Below are positions 11,832-24,899 of a stretch of DNA of 64,000 bases, piece after piece. A model generated the notes under the pieces. It was given only the letters and a program-made list of their open reading frames with translations. It ran no database searches and was not told the origin of the DNA. Source of the DNA: Microcebus murinus (taxonomy: Eukaryota; Chordata; Mammalia; Primates; Cheirogaleidae). Made by a program: the position numbers and the translations under genes. The stretch covers positions 88,766,001-88,830,000 of the forward strand of contig NC_134108.1 in assembly GCF_040939455.1 (NCBI RefSeq), given 5' to 3'. Every line of letters starts with the position of its first letter. Position 1 is the stretch's first letter.

Positions 11832-12225
11832 TGTCTTAGTCTGTTTGGGCTGCCATAACAACATACCACAGACTGGGTGGTTTAAACAACAGAAATTTAT
11901 TTTTCACAGTTCTGGAGGCTGGGAAGTCCAAAGTCAAGGTGCCAGCAAAGTAGTTTCACTCTGAGGCCTCTTCTCTTGGCTTGTAGGTAGCCACCATTTC
12001 ACTGTGTGCTCACGTGACTTATTCTTCATGGGGGTGGGGCATGGCAAGGGGAGAGAGAGAGACAGAAAGAGGAGAGAACAAGCCCTGGTGTGTCTCCCCT
12101 TATAAGGCCACTGATCCCATAACAACGGGCCAACTCTCATGACCTCATTCAACCCTAATTACCTACCAAAGACCCCACACCCTAATACCTTCACATTGGG
12201 GTTTAGGATTTCAACATATGAATTA
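11832..12225 (-). mobile_element. MLT1-type LTR, antisense
   Basis: Strong antisense MLT1 text: 'gtctgtttgggctgccataa', 'cagactgggtggtttaaaca', 'cacagttctggaggctggga' and 'ggatttcaacatatgaatta'. A GA-rich microsatellite-like patch lies at 12050-12075. It is the best preserved of the four MLT1-like LTRs between 7.4 and 12.3 kb. Confidence 0.85.
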
Positions 12226-13610
12226 CATTACTTCCTCAGTTAATGGGTGCATAATAAGAGAGTGAAGCATTATCCATAGCTCCTTCTCTACCACATGTTA
12301 TCTTCCCTCCATCTGCTGATGTTTACCAGGTGCCACACTGCTACTGGCATGGATATTTCCTTCAAATTAAACAACACCATTTCTGATTCCCGAGATCAGC
12401 ATATCTACTGCTGTTTGTTCACAATTATCAGCCCGTTGGTTGAACTGGTTTAAATGATACCTCAGTGGCTATTTCTACCCTGAAAAAGAGAAGCCAAATG
12501 TTTGCAAAAACTCTACATGTAGGTATATTAAAAAGTCCACCTGAGATAGAATGCATCATCTTCCTGAGTATCACACAAATGGATAATACTCTTAGCCATT
12601 AAAACACACGGTGTCAAAATATTCTTACAAGAAACAAAATTGATTGTTACAGAGATTCTACAGGGATCACATTTTTATTAATATTTTTATGGAAGTTTTA
12701 AATTCCCTAAAGCAAAAAGGTATTTTTTTGTGTGTGGTTTATTTTTAGAAAGGGAAAAAAAATTCTTAACTCCTATAACCAGCTTAGAAGAGACAAGATG
12801 GAAGGGAAATTGGTGAAAACAGGGATGAACAGAAGTGCAGCCCTTTGAACTAAGCAGAGGAACAAATCCTATAGTACTACAACATAAAAAGAAAAATCCA
12901 TCATTGACAAAAGAGACTGTCTGAGGACACAGGTCTCCTTTGAAAGCCTGGAAGAGCAGTTCAGAATAACAATGATGGCCATTGCAATGACTACAATTTG
13001 TGCATTATAAATGGTATGTTTTTAATAAGTTCTTACATTGATATATCTCTTTGTTAGAAAGATCCCATTTCTCCCCAGGTCATTTTTCATGTGCTTCTCC
13101 CTGAACACAGTCTCCTTTTTTCTAGCAAAACAGCAATACCCATATTAATGGTACAAAATAGATCAGCATAAAAAACAAATTGTATAACATAGCTGCAGTA
13201 GCTCTGTTCCTGTCAACTGAACTGCAATTGACCTTGGAGGGAAGGGTAGGTGTTACATCCCTAAGGACACTGATTCAAGCTGGAAAAAGCCGATTGGAGA
13301 GGTGACAACACACTGAGGGAGACAGAAGGAATGGCAGCTGCTGGCTTTATCAGTACAGATGCTGGGTAATTCGTGGTTCAGACAGGAACACCAGCTTCCC
13401 AAGACAGTCATGAGACATGGAAAGGCTTTTCCCTTGACAACGAACCGTCCCTATTGCAGAACGAGTGTAAACCATCTTTATTTCCAAACACTGTGTCACT
13501 AGCAGTCACTGTGACTGGTTCTTTAACAAACTTACAAGTTCTACTTCCAAATGTGTGTTGCTTTTCGGAGGAGTCCACTGGGAGCTTTATATGTTTGTTC
13601 AAGTAGAGAT
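12226..13610. other. Unique sequence, no gene seen
   Basis: Short frames on both strands around 13373-13606 overlap in antisense and have no domain. No exon-like codon pattern and no repeat consensus were identified. Confidence 0.45.
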
Positions 13611-13614
13611 ACCA

Positions 13615-13960
13615 TTTTTCAGATCACTTTGGGATCAAAGGAGGCAGGGCATTCCAAGCAGAAGGGAGGGCAAGTGCAACACAAGCATTGCTTAAACAAC
13701 GCCAAGGCCAATATAAGCAAAGTGAGCGGGGGAGATTGGTTAAAGAAGGAGGCCTGGTGGCAGTGGTGGCAGGACACCTGTGTGGCCTGGTGAGTTAGAG
13801 TTTAGAGTTTATTTTCACTTTTCTGGGAACCCATTAAAAATGGTTAACAAGGGGAGTGATAAGCTACATTTAAAAATCACTCCGGCTGCTATGCAGAGAA
13901 CAGGTAGAAGGACCAGAGCAGAAGCAGGGACACCATTTGCTGGGGTTCAGGCAAGAGCAT
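13615..13960 (-). mobile_element. L2 LINE fragment, antisense
   Basis: 'gggcattccaagcagaaggg', 'gggagtgataagctacattt' and 'aatcactccggctgctatgc' are the reverse complement of the L2 3' region, in the right order. The frame at 13780-13962 is repeat-derived. Confidence 0.7.
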
Positions 13961-13964
13961 AGTG

Positions 13965-15325
13965 GCTCCAAGTAGGGGGGCAGTGATGGATGTGGTGGGA
14001 AGTGATGAGACTGGGCTTGTGATTTGGGTGTGGAAGTGAAGAAAAGGAATAGATATGAAAGAAAGTGCGTAAAACGATGAATCCATTATTACTCTTTTAA
14101 CTCTAAAGATATGATATTAGGAGATTCTGATTCCTGCCTTTCTTTACACATGTTCTTCCTCTCCCCTACTTAAAGACATATGAAGTCACAATTAAGAAAA
14201 GTATAGTGCTATGTTAAGTTTAATGTTAGTATACTTTAGCTCTTAATCTTCTAAAATTCAGAGGATCCCTTTGTTCGTTTATTCTACAACTATTTACTGG
14301 CCAATTACTAGACGTATGATGCTATGCTGAGTAGTAGAAATTCAAAGATGGATAAGATGCAGTACAGTGCTGTAAACAGAGCGTCAGTACAAAACCATAC
14401 AATTGTTACACAGCTCAAAAGTATAGACATATATAAACTCTTGAGTGCTACCTCACCGAGATATCTCCAGGTCAAATTGCACCCCTCCAAACATACGTGT
14501 TTTTCTATGTAACAAATCCATATACATTGTAGTAAAGGAGATAACCGTGTGAGCTATTGGTTTAGGTTCAGTGTGGTCTCCGAGCTGTATGAGAAAAGAA
14601 CAATTAAGGGGGCACGAGGGAGGAGAGTATGAGCAGCTCCACTTGAGCAGTCAGTGAACATGTGTCTTTGAAGAATCCATTATTTTTCTGCCCAGACTTC
14701 AGTATGTTCATCTTTAACACTGAAATAATACCTGCACAACTACCTCAGGAGGTTGTTATATGGTGCACGTCATCTTTTCTATTTCTGTATGATCATTCTA
14801 TAGTGTTCCTATTGTGGGAATTCATATAATGTATCTCTTCTCATAACTCACAATAATCATTCCTTTCATTATTCCTTTGTAGCTTGATTCCTCATTTAAA
14901 GAACATTTCAAAAAGGGAAGATTAAAGCCTCAGCCCAGTACATTTCCACATTAGCTATTCCTGTCCATTTATATTTTAATTCTATATTTGGATTCCAATA
15001 TTATATTACTTTTATGCCATTAGATTTCAAGTTCTTGAACACAGGAATTTAGTTATGGTGTCCATATCCAGAAGGCTTAACTATATTAAATAATAATAAG
15101 AAGAAGACTTTTATTATCAGAACAAATTAAATGAAAGCTCAAACTATTAACATTGTACCTCAGTTCTCTACGTAAATATAAATGCTGCATTCACCTTTCT
15201 CTTTATTCCCATCTTTAAAATATTATTTATTCTTCTCCAAAAATACAATGCAAATGTTTACATGGTTAGTCTTCATGACACCTCCACTTCACAATATGAA
15301 GTAATGCCTGGCTTGAAACAACCAA
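13965..15325. other. Unique AT-rich sequence
   Basis: No repeat or gene recognised. Complementary short frames at 14308-14512 on both strands have no domain. Confidence 0.4.
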
Positions 15326-15329
15326 AAAG

Positions 15330-16764
15330 AAAAAGAAAACTCAGATGAAATCAATGAAACAAGATTTCAAGACACTGGATGTGGAGGGAACAAAGGACAG
15401 TGATTCCCGAGAGACAGCAAAAGAATGAAGTATGCCCTATAATTGCCCCCAGCTTACTGCTTGAAAGCGTTCTCAGGCCTCTGTACAGGGAAGGGAACCC
15501 AGGCTGAGCATCATGAACTCTCTGAGTTGAAGAGACATAGTGGAGAGTCCCAGGAAACCAAAGAGGCTAGAGTTCAACAATAGAATACTGGACCTGAAAG
15601 AGAAACTCAGACATCTGCAGATGGTCTCTTGGCATATTCAGCTAAATATTGAATGGAACTTGTGAGTGAGGAGACTATTCAAGGCTGGGGAAAGAGCCAC
15701 CTGAAATGATTAGAAGGAACAGTGCCGGGTGCTCACCCAGGACTGGGAATAGTTCCTGCTCACAAAGCCAGGCCCCAAAACCTGGGCATTGAGTAGAATA
15801 TTCAGAAGAGTCTTGCCTCATTCTGTAGGAAATAATTAGGCCTAGACTGAACATTAACCCAGACCCAACTAACAAATCATAAAAATAAGACTTGAAAGGA
15901 TCAAATTCTTTCTAAGTAAATTAACTGCATCTCAGAATAAAGCTCAAGAAAATTTAGGGAAACACAAAAATATTCAATACTCAACAAGATAAAATTCGGA
16001 ATGTCTGGCATCTAATTCAAGATTACCAGGCATGCAAAGAAGCAAGAAACTACATATTGATGAGATTCAATTGGCCAGAATTGATACAAATGTTAGAATT
16101 ATTAAACACTAAAATAGTTATTATAACTATGTTCCGTATTTCCCAAAGGTTAAAATAGAGACATTGAAGATATAAAATAAGATCCAAATCAAACTTCCGG
16201 GATGAAAACTACAATGCTGAAGTTGAAAAATACAATGAGTACGATTAAAAGCAGATTCAATATTACAAAAGAAAAGACTGATGAACATGAAGATATAGAA
16301 ATGTTACAAAATGACACATAGAAAAAAAGGATTTTAGAAAGTAAAAAGGGAATCAGTGAACTTGAGACAACTTCAAATAGCTCAATATATATGTAATTGG
16401 AGTCCCCAAGGAACAGAATAGAGAAAGGAAAATAGAAAATATATTTGAAGAAATAAAGTTTGAAAATTTTCCAAATTTGATGAAAACTATAAACCCACAG
16501 ATTCAAGACCTCAACAAATTTCAAACTCAAGAAACACGAAGAAAACTGCAATAAGGTACATCATAATCAAATTGCTTAAAACCAAGGATAAAGAGGAAAT
16601 CTTAACAGCTAAAAGAAAAACATTTCTTGTAGGGGAATAAAAACAAGGATAATGGCAGATTTCCCTTCTCATAAGGACACAAGAGAATGAAAATACAAAC
16701 CACCAATAAGGAGAAATTATTTGCAAAGATCTTTGATAGAGGACTTGTATCCACATTATACACA

Positions 16765-16804
<40 letters not shown>

Positions 16805-17590
16805 CATTTTTAAAAACTCTCAAAACTTAACAAATGAAAACAACAATTGGATACCACCACCTACCTAATAGAATGTCTAAAATTTAAAAAGACTGATCAT
16901 ACCAAGTGTTGGCAAGCAAATGGAAGAACTGGAATTATCTTTTACCACACTGCTGCTGGTAATATATAATGGAACCACAGTTTTGAAACAGTTTGGCACT
17001 TTATTAAAAATACATGCACCATACAGCTCAGCTATTTTAGGTATTTTCTCAAGAGAAAAGATAGCATAATGTCCATACAAGACTTATACACAAATGTTCA
17101 TAAGAACTTTATTTGTAATAGCCAATAACTGGAAATAACCGGGTGTCCCTCAACAGGTAAATAGGTAAACACACTGTGGTATGTCTATACAATGGCACCC
17201 TCAATTCAGCAATAAAAAAGAAACTAATTTATATATGCAACAACATGGATAATTTTTAAAATAATTATGCTGAGGGAAAAAGGATGAAAAGATTACATAC
17301 TATGTGATTCTATTTATATAAACTCTAGAAAATGCCAACTCTTCTACAGTGTGACAAAGTAGAATAGTGACTATCTGGAGATTAGGACAGGATGGGGCAG
17401 GAGGGGGACTTTCAAAGGAAGATAAGGAAACTGGTAGGTAAACAAAATGTTCATCATTCTGATTGTGTTGATGCTTCTATGGTGCACATGTATGTCAAAA
17501 CTTACCAAAATGTTCACTAGAAATATGTGCAGGTGGTTATAGGTCAATTATGCCTCAAAAAAGCTGTTAATTTTTTATTATGAAAATAAA
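15330..17590 (+). mobile_element. HAL1 / old L1-type element, near full length, ORF2 mostly missing
   Basis: The left part matches the leader/ORF1 region of old L1/HAL1 (agccacctgaaatgattaga; aaaacctgggcattgagtag; attaacccagacccaactaa). It then has ORF1 3' text (aatttgatgaaaactataaa, aatcaaattgcttaaaacca). It passes directly into an ORF2 3'-end/3'-UTR-like part (tgatagaggacttgtatcca, ttatttgtaatagccaataa, atgtatgtcaaaacttacca). Most of ORF2 is absent, as in half-L1 elements. All frames are broken; the minus frames at 16189-16823 are antisense shadows. Confidence 0.7.
16761..16804. repeat. (CA)n-(TA)n microsatellite
   Basis: About 17 CA units with one interruption (cacactcaca at the start), then a short TA run, inside the HAL1/L1-like element at the point where ORF2 3'-end text begins. 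Confidence 0.95.
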
Positions 17591-19675
17591 GGATGAGTTT
17601 TTTGTTTAACTCCTTTTAATACTTTAACTTTATGAGTATTTTATGTTGTAATGATTCTAAGACATTTTAATCTTTTTGATTAACTCAACTATCTTTTGGG
17701 AAAAAGGTAAATGATAAAAAATACATCTTGGTATGCTTGAAAAATGTATCTTTAAATAATATATGCTTAAGTACACTATATATAAAACTTTCATGCAAGA
17801 GTTCAGGAGTTCATGTTTCTTTTGGAGAATTTTGTCATTGCTCGGTTTATCCCCTGCATGCTTTAGGCTTTTGACTCAGTGTTAAAATTATTCTTGATGT
17901 GAAAAGGTTTCATACAGAGACTCCCTGGTGGACACAGTAATGAAGGTTGTTTAGTTGATATGTTTATTTTTTTTAACTTTACCACTGCACTGACCCCTAA
18001 GTATTAAATCTCAGCATGAAGATGTTTCCAAGTTACATTTATACAACATAGTCATCCATAACACTTCAGGGATTTTATATCATGGTGTCAAGGTTATCTT
18101 CTCTTAGCCACTGCAGTTTTTCATAATTGTTGGCCCCTAACATTATGGCTTCTGCTTATAAAAATTTCCTCATCAAGGTTATATCCAACATTAATATTAG
18201 TATAAATTTCTCTTGCAAAAATCCTTTGTTACCTCATCTTTCCTTGACCAGTGTATGTATACACATGATCTGTTTCCAGCTCATTAAATTTTCCAAATAT
18301 AGCATTTACTGATTTGAAAACTTCAGAAAGAAATTTTATAAAAAGAATTTCTCTGATCTTTCAGTTGTATATTGATCAATATATGACTAAACTGGTTTAA
18401 ACATTGCATCTTAGTATCATTTACACTCATATGTGTTAAACAATGACTTTTCATAATACCCCACCTAATGAGAAAGAAAGGAATGAAGGTGTTATCAAAC
18501 AAATATCTTACAAGTTGTAAGTGCAAACCACATTAAAATTCAGATAACCCTAGGCTAACACTGAAAAATAGAAAATCACATGCTATAATGTATTTGATTT
18601 CTTGTTAGAAATAAGACAATACAAGGTTTCAGGAGCCCTGAAAATTGATGTCTTTCCTTCAGTGTTCTTATAATAGTAGCATTTTTCAAAGCTTTGATAT
18701 AGTTTGTAAAAGGTAAACAATCCATAACTCTTTTATTTCTCTTTGGGAGGAGGCTATAAAAGTGTTGGTATGGTTCAAGTTGCAGTTCCAAGAGCTTCCA
18801 GTGTTGAAGATCATCTTAGTGGCATTATTTTATTCTTGCTATGAGGAATCTATTTTGTGGATGTAGATTTCATCTAACAAGCCAAAGAATGAATTCCAAC
18901 AGGATACTCCAATTTTATTTTCTAGCAAAATCAGGTGGTTCAAACATAAGTTTAGCCTATGTAAACATTTTTAAAGGGAGAGTACAAAGAACTAAAACAT
19001 GATTAACTAAGAAAAAAATCCAATGGCTTGATACAGGTTTTAAAATCATATATCAAAGCCCTGATATTTTTAACTTTGTTATGGTAAGATGTACTGTTTG
19101 ATATTGGTAATACAGGTGGTATAGACTGAGGTCCCAAATATGACCTGGAAGTAGGAGAGCATTAAATGGCATAAGGTAAAAGGAAATTAGATACATTTTA
19201 TTACATGAGACATCTAGAAATCAAAAGCAACCACCAAAATTTACATATGAGCTTGTTTATCAGGTTGGTCAACCAACAGTGGTGTGTGGGACATTTTATG
19301 GGGAAAAGATACTAAGGATTATGTGGCTAGAAGAAGCTTTCTCTGGGTGTTGGAAACTTTTATGTGGCCTGGCAGTTAAAGGTTGGAACAGGAAGTATCT
19401 TGAAAAGACATTTTCATAAGGAGAAAACTTGGGGACTACAATTAAGGAAATAAATTAAATCTCTGATTTTATCAGCCAGTCTCCAATACATGTAAGTTAT
19501 GGATTTCCAAGTAACTGAGCAAAGACATAACTGTGGCAGTAAAGGAACTACTATGTGCCTACAGAATCCAGGAAGGCAGATATTAAACAACTTCTGTCAT
19601 CAGAGCATGAGTGTCAAGAAGACCTTTGGGTCTTTGAGAAAGAGTGAATGAAAACACTTCATACATGTTCAGTCA
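17591..19675. other. Unique AT-rich sequence, no gene seen
   Basis: About 2 kb without an assignable repeat. Short frames at 18127-18312, 18323-18526 and 18576-18791 are not supported by any domain or exon signal. Confidence 0.45.
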
Positions 19676-19959
19676 TCACAAACAGCTAAAGACTTTTGGC
19701 AGTATGCACATCACTCATAATAAGGAAATGCAAATTATAACTAAAATTAGATACTATAGGTTATATCAACCTGGAAAATAATAGAAAATTGGATGCCAGT
19801 GATGGTGTGGGAACATTGCTGACAGAAATAGGAATTTCTACAACTTTTAGGGAAAGAAATTTGTCAATATGTGTCACAATTACAAATGTCCATACCCTTT
19901 AACACAGCAATTCCACTTCTAATAATTTTTCCTACAAATCTACTCTCAAATGTGCAAAA

Positions 19960-20640
<681 letters not shown>

Positions 20641-20925
20641 TACATATTATCACAGTATCATAGATAAAAAAATTGAAAACAATCTAAATATGTGTATGCT
20701 AGTAATAGAGGCTTGATTAAATAAGTCATATATATTCTATATACATACACACATTCCTACATGGTTATAGTATATAATGCATGTATTATGTATACATACA
20801 TGTAAACACAGATAAGAAAATGTTACAGTGGTGATGGAGGAGTACCACATGTCTAGGGTTACTGAGGAAAGACTTACTTTTCACTGAATCCTCGTTGTAC
20901 CTTTCAAATTCTGTACATCATGCAC

Positions 20926-21595
20926 GCAGTCTCCATTTCACATACAAAGCACCATATGGCATGTTTTATGTTACATAAATGCCTAATATGACTGAGGTGA
21001 AAACATCTATCCTGTTTAAAATATTTCTGGGAGTTTTGGAAATCCCAGATGATAATATTCTACAACCAAAAATATCTGGGGAAATTTATGTACAAGTACA
21101 TGTCAATGTATTATATTAAAAATGTTTCTAGACTTTCTGATAAAGATAGGCCCTTAACAGGAAAAAAAAATTGCACATTTGGAAAGAGCAATTCAAATAA
21201 CACATCATCATCTATGTCACTAAAAGGGATTGAATCTCACAGATCCATAGTATCTTGTCAAATTCTTAAGAATTCGTATTACCACTGTCTCACAAGAAAA
21301 GGAATTTTATGTCTTTCCCCTCTCCACATTTTAATGACGAATGGTCATAAAACAAAGGCTTAACCTGAAAACAAATTCAAGCCAAAAACCAGCACAACAA
21401 ATCACAACAAACACACCAACACTGAACTTAGGATCCTCATGAAAACCAATGCTAAAATAAACTCAATACATTCCATTTCTCTGTCTTTTCCTTGATTTTT
21501 TGTAGTATGAATTTATAGGGAAACCATGCATTTGCTGTAGACAGATGAGCAACACAACAGAAAATAGCTTTAGCTATAGGACAAATTGCCAATAT
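20926..21595. other. Unique sequence
   Basis: No recognisable repeat. The frame at 21049-21363 (104 residues) has no domain, signal peptide or coding bias that I can see. Confidence 0.4.
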
Positions 21596-21599
21596 TTAA

Positions 21600-21830
21600 T
21601 GGATAAAGCTTGCTCCTGTGGACTTACCCTTATTGACCAGACACACCACATCCTGAGGGCTGTAATCCTAGTCCTCAGTCGATACCATCAACCACACAGA
21701 GTACCACTCCACTCCCCGGTACCCTATACCAGTCCCTGACTCACCCTTCCCTGCCGCCAATAAATCCGGCCTGAAGAGACTCGACATCAAACAGCTGCGG
21801 TAAACCGAATTTCTAAGATTCTATTCATTT
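21600..21830 (+). mobile_element. Possible LTR 3' fragment
   Basis: A C-rich block ends in 'cctgccgccaataaatccgg' followed by 'cctgaagagactcgacatc', resembling the polyadenylation region of an LTR. No TG start, target duplication or internal region was found, so this is weak inference. Confidence 0.25.
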
Positions 21831-21961
21831 TACTTAATCATATTCATATTTCAGGTAAAGAATTGCAAAATGTATGGAAGACATTGAGGCCGGGATGGTA
21901 GTAAGGGACTCAATTCCCCCAAGTCTGCTATTGCAGTTTAGGGTAGCATTGTCCCCTAACT

Positions 21962-22165
21962 CAGGTGTCCTCAAACTATGGCCCATGGGCCACATGCAGC
22001 CCAGCGGGTGTTTTTGCCACCACCGCTGCCTGTCCTGCTTAGCAGCTGACTGGTCCCGGGCCCACAGTGCGCATGTGTGGAATGTGCGCCGCAGTCTCCA
22101 AGGGCCCTCCAACGGTCTGAGGGACAGTGAACTGGCCCCCTGTTTAAAAAGTTTGAGGACCCCTG
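21962..22165 (+). mobile_element. hAT MITE, copy 1
   Basis: Left end CAGGTGTCCTCAAACT and right end complementary to CAGGGGTCCTCAAACT. The flanking 8-mers ccctaact (21954-21961) and ccctaagt (22166-22173) match at 7 of 8, the hAT hallmark. The interior shares 'cccacagtgcgcatgtgtgg' and 'ccaacggtctgagggacagt' with the copy at 45307. No transposase is encoded. It resembles non-autonomous elements of the OposCharlie1/hAT1 kind; that name is from memory and unverified. Confidence 0.9.
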
Positions 22166-22173
22166 CCCTAAGT

Positions 22174-23684
22174 CATTCCTTGTGATGCTAAGGGCTATAT
22201 TAAGTATGGACTCAGGACACAAGTGTTTGGAGGCAACCTCAGAACTTTCTGCCTTTACCACCGTTATGTGTATGTTCCTCTTTCCTGGTATTTATTGTCA
22301 TGTGTATGTTCATCTTTCCTGGTGTCCTAGCAGACAAAGCATTCCTACTGAGTCTTCAAACCAGTATAATGAGACATACACAGTAGCCACCTTGCATGTG
22401 GCATTCTCCATAATCAACAGGAGTGTCATTGGTACGAGTGTGCTCAACTTCTTAAAACATTCTCACCTTCCTTCAGTTATCTCAAACCCCACTAAAACAA
22501 ACTATCAAAATCAGTCCAAGATATTTTTAAAATAGTGTCTTTTCTGTCTGTTTTTCAAAGCTAAAAGTATACTCTATGTTACTATTTTCTATAGCTTGGT
22601 AACCAGAGAATGTCTCCAAGTGAGTGATGTATTCTAGTACAGATTTAATCCCAAATCCTTTTCAGATGTCAGGAAAATCCATGAATCATGAACAGCATGT
22701 ATGGCTGTCAACTTGTACAGATAATTAACATTACTTCATGATAATAATTAGCTGCAACTGCTACAATATTTTTATTTTATTGTTATCGGTACATAAATAT
22801 AGAACAATATAAGATTTGTGTGAGAAGGGAGGGGAGGAGACAAAAACTAACAGTGATGGGGGAGTGGATTGCCTAGAAGAAAATAGCTGAAGATTTACAA
22901 GGCTTTCTGGAAGTATCCTTTGCAATCCTGATAGTTTCAATGATGACATCAACATGATGTTCAAATTTTTCATCCTCAAAAGTCCTTCCCAGCCTCCATT
23001 ATAGTCAGCAGATCTAAACATGAGGGACCAAAGACAGGGAGCCTCTGGTCTTGCTCATTGCTCCTGGAAATGACAGCACGAAAAACAGATCTAGCTGGAT
23101 TGCAAAAGTATCATTGCTTCTACAGAGTCCCACAAAATGTTTTAGGATTTGGAAGCTGCTACTGTGCTGGATCTTTCTGTTTCCTGTACAGATATAGATA
23201 CACATGGCGAATAACAATAATCCCCATGCTATAAAACTGAAGTTGTAGATTTTTCAGACTGCATTCTGTACACATTTGTTTCCAAGGCAAGTGGAGTTTT
23301 ATACCTTAAAACTCAGAAACAAATAGTAGTATCTTATGGATGGAGATTTATCATGAGTGCAAACTTTGAGATTCTAAAAAGCAATTGTATGATACAATAG
23401 AACATCAGGATACTTTTATTGTATAAAATTAGAATATATTTGTAATAAGATCTAAGTATGTTCATATCTTTATTTTAAATCAGAGACTACCTGGGGGAAG
23501 GGGAAATGGTTAAGTCTAGTTTAAGGCTGCTAAATACAATGTCAGTTTTTACTTACCACCCAAATGCTCAGATTTTAGGGTAAATTGTTTAGGGCATGTG
23601 GAGAAGAGAAAGGCAGTATCTTTTCTTTGAGAATACAAGTGGTTAAAAAAAAGTAATAAGATATAATAACTAAATGTAACACTA
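22174..23684. other. Unique sequence with a weak minus-strand degenerate frame
   Basis: Mostly unremarkable. On the minus strand, about 22880-22985 gives a short acidic/amphipathic open stretch ending in a stop, followed downstream by AATAAA-like signals (complement of tttatt at 22772-22777). Upstream continuity is broken by a stop. A decayed processed pseudogene or 3' exon is possible, but I do not recognise the protein. Confidence 0.3.
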
Positions 23685-23895
23685 ATAATAGCTATTATTG
23701 AAAATTGATATGTGCCAGGCACTAATTCAATGCTTTATATACTTGGGCTCATTGAATCATGAAAGATGTATATTATTATCATTGTATTACATGTGAAAAA
23801 CAACTGTCTCTTAAATGTTAAATAATTAGCCCAAGTCCATATAACTTCTAAATGACAGAGGTAGATTAAATCAGGTCTCTGTCTTTCAGCCCTCT
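23685..23895 (+). mobile_element. MIR SINE
   Basis: 'tgatatgtgccaggcactaa', 'taaataattagcccaagtcc' and the terminal 'tctctgtctttcagccctc' follow the MIR order. Confidence 0.75.
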
Positions 23896-24069
23896 GTAAG
23901 TATAAATAGATATAATTAATTAGAATGCATTGAACTGATAAATGAATCTAGACACTATTCTGGCTATTTAAAGAATTAGTATAAGATCTTGGAGGAAATA
24001 AACCACTTATTAGCTATTATTTTGTCAGCCTTTAATTCTTTATCTCCAAAATAAATAATAACACCTTCT

Positions 24070-24405
24070 TGGAAGCATATTCAAGCTCATTTAATGATAT
24101 TCCTATAGCCCTTGTCTTCATGAATGGCACCAATATCCACTCAGCTAGAAACCTGGAAGTCATCCTGACCTGACCCCCATGTCTAATTAGGCCATCAAGT
24201 CCAATTATTTTTCTATGTAAATAATTCTCATATCCATCACTTTCTACCTCACTGACATGCATTAGTTCAAACTCTTTCGTTTCTCTTCTAAATTATTCTC
24301 ACCATTCTTTAATTTGTTCTTTCCATTGCTGTGAGAAAGATCTTTCTGAAAGCCTAATTTGATCAGTTACTTTCCTGAAATTCTACAATCAAGCTTATAC
24401 TATAA
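24070..24405 (+). mobile_element. L2 LINE fragment
   Basis: 'ctagaaacctggaagtcatc', 'aggccatcaagtccaattat' and 'gaaagatctttctgaaagcc' match L2 in sense order. The minus frame at 24032-24262 is an antisense shadow. Confidence 0.75.
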
Positions 24406-24409
24406 TCTA

Positions 24410-24880
24410 GCAACTTTAGTCCTAGGGGCACACCAAACAGAATGCATACTTATGTCCACCAAATGGCATATACTAGAATATGCATAACAGCTCTCTTCTA
24501 AAAATTAGAGACTACATAAGGCTCCACTCTAAAGTGGATAAAAAAATTGTGGCATGTTTACACAGTGGAATATTATATGGCAATGAGAAAAAAACAGGCT
24601 AACCTACATATAAGCAAAATGATTGTATGTGCAAGCATTTAATTGAAGTTCAGAAACATGCAAACCTAAGTCAGACTTTTAGAAATCAGGACTGTGGTTA
24701 TCTATGGAAGTTGGGGATAGAATCTGGAAGGTAGTCCTGGTAATGTTCCATTTTTCTATCTGGGTCATGGTTACCTAGATGTAGTCACATGGATTTTTAC
24801 AAAGAGTATTCACACTTATAATATGTTCGCTTTTCTTTATGTGTGTCATATGTCAATAAAAAGCAAAAAATAAAATAAAT
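24410..24880 (+). mobile_element. Old L1 3' end
   Basis: 'cacagtggaatattatatgg', 'tctatggaagttggggatag' and 'gtgtcatatgtcaataaaaa' are L1 ORF2-end and 3'-UTR phrases, ending in an A-rich tail near 24880. Confidence 0.65.
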
Positions 24881-24899
24881 TCTTTTTTTTAAAAGATCA

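Noticed and set aside
16761..16804. CRISPR-like or tandem array
   Set aside because: Simple dinucleotide microsatellite with no spacers.
16189..17080. Several minus frames up to 120 residues
   Set aside because: Antisense of an A-rich HAL1/L1-like element; the phenylalanine/serine-rich composition follows from T-rich antisense DNA.
21049..21363. 104-residue plus frame
   Set aside because: No recognisable motif and AT-biased composition like the flanks.
21962..22165. SPIN family hAT element
   Set aside because: The SPIN ends I remember differ (a 'ggttctcaacctt' type start). These copies have 'GTCCTCAAACT' ends, so a different hAT family fits better.
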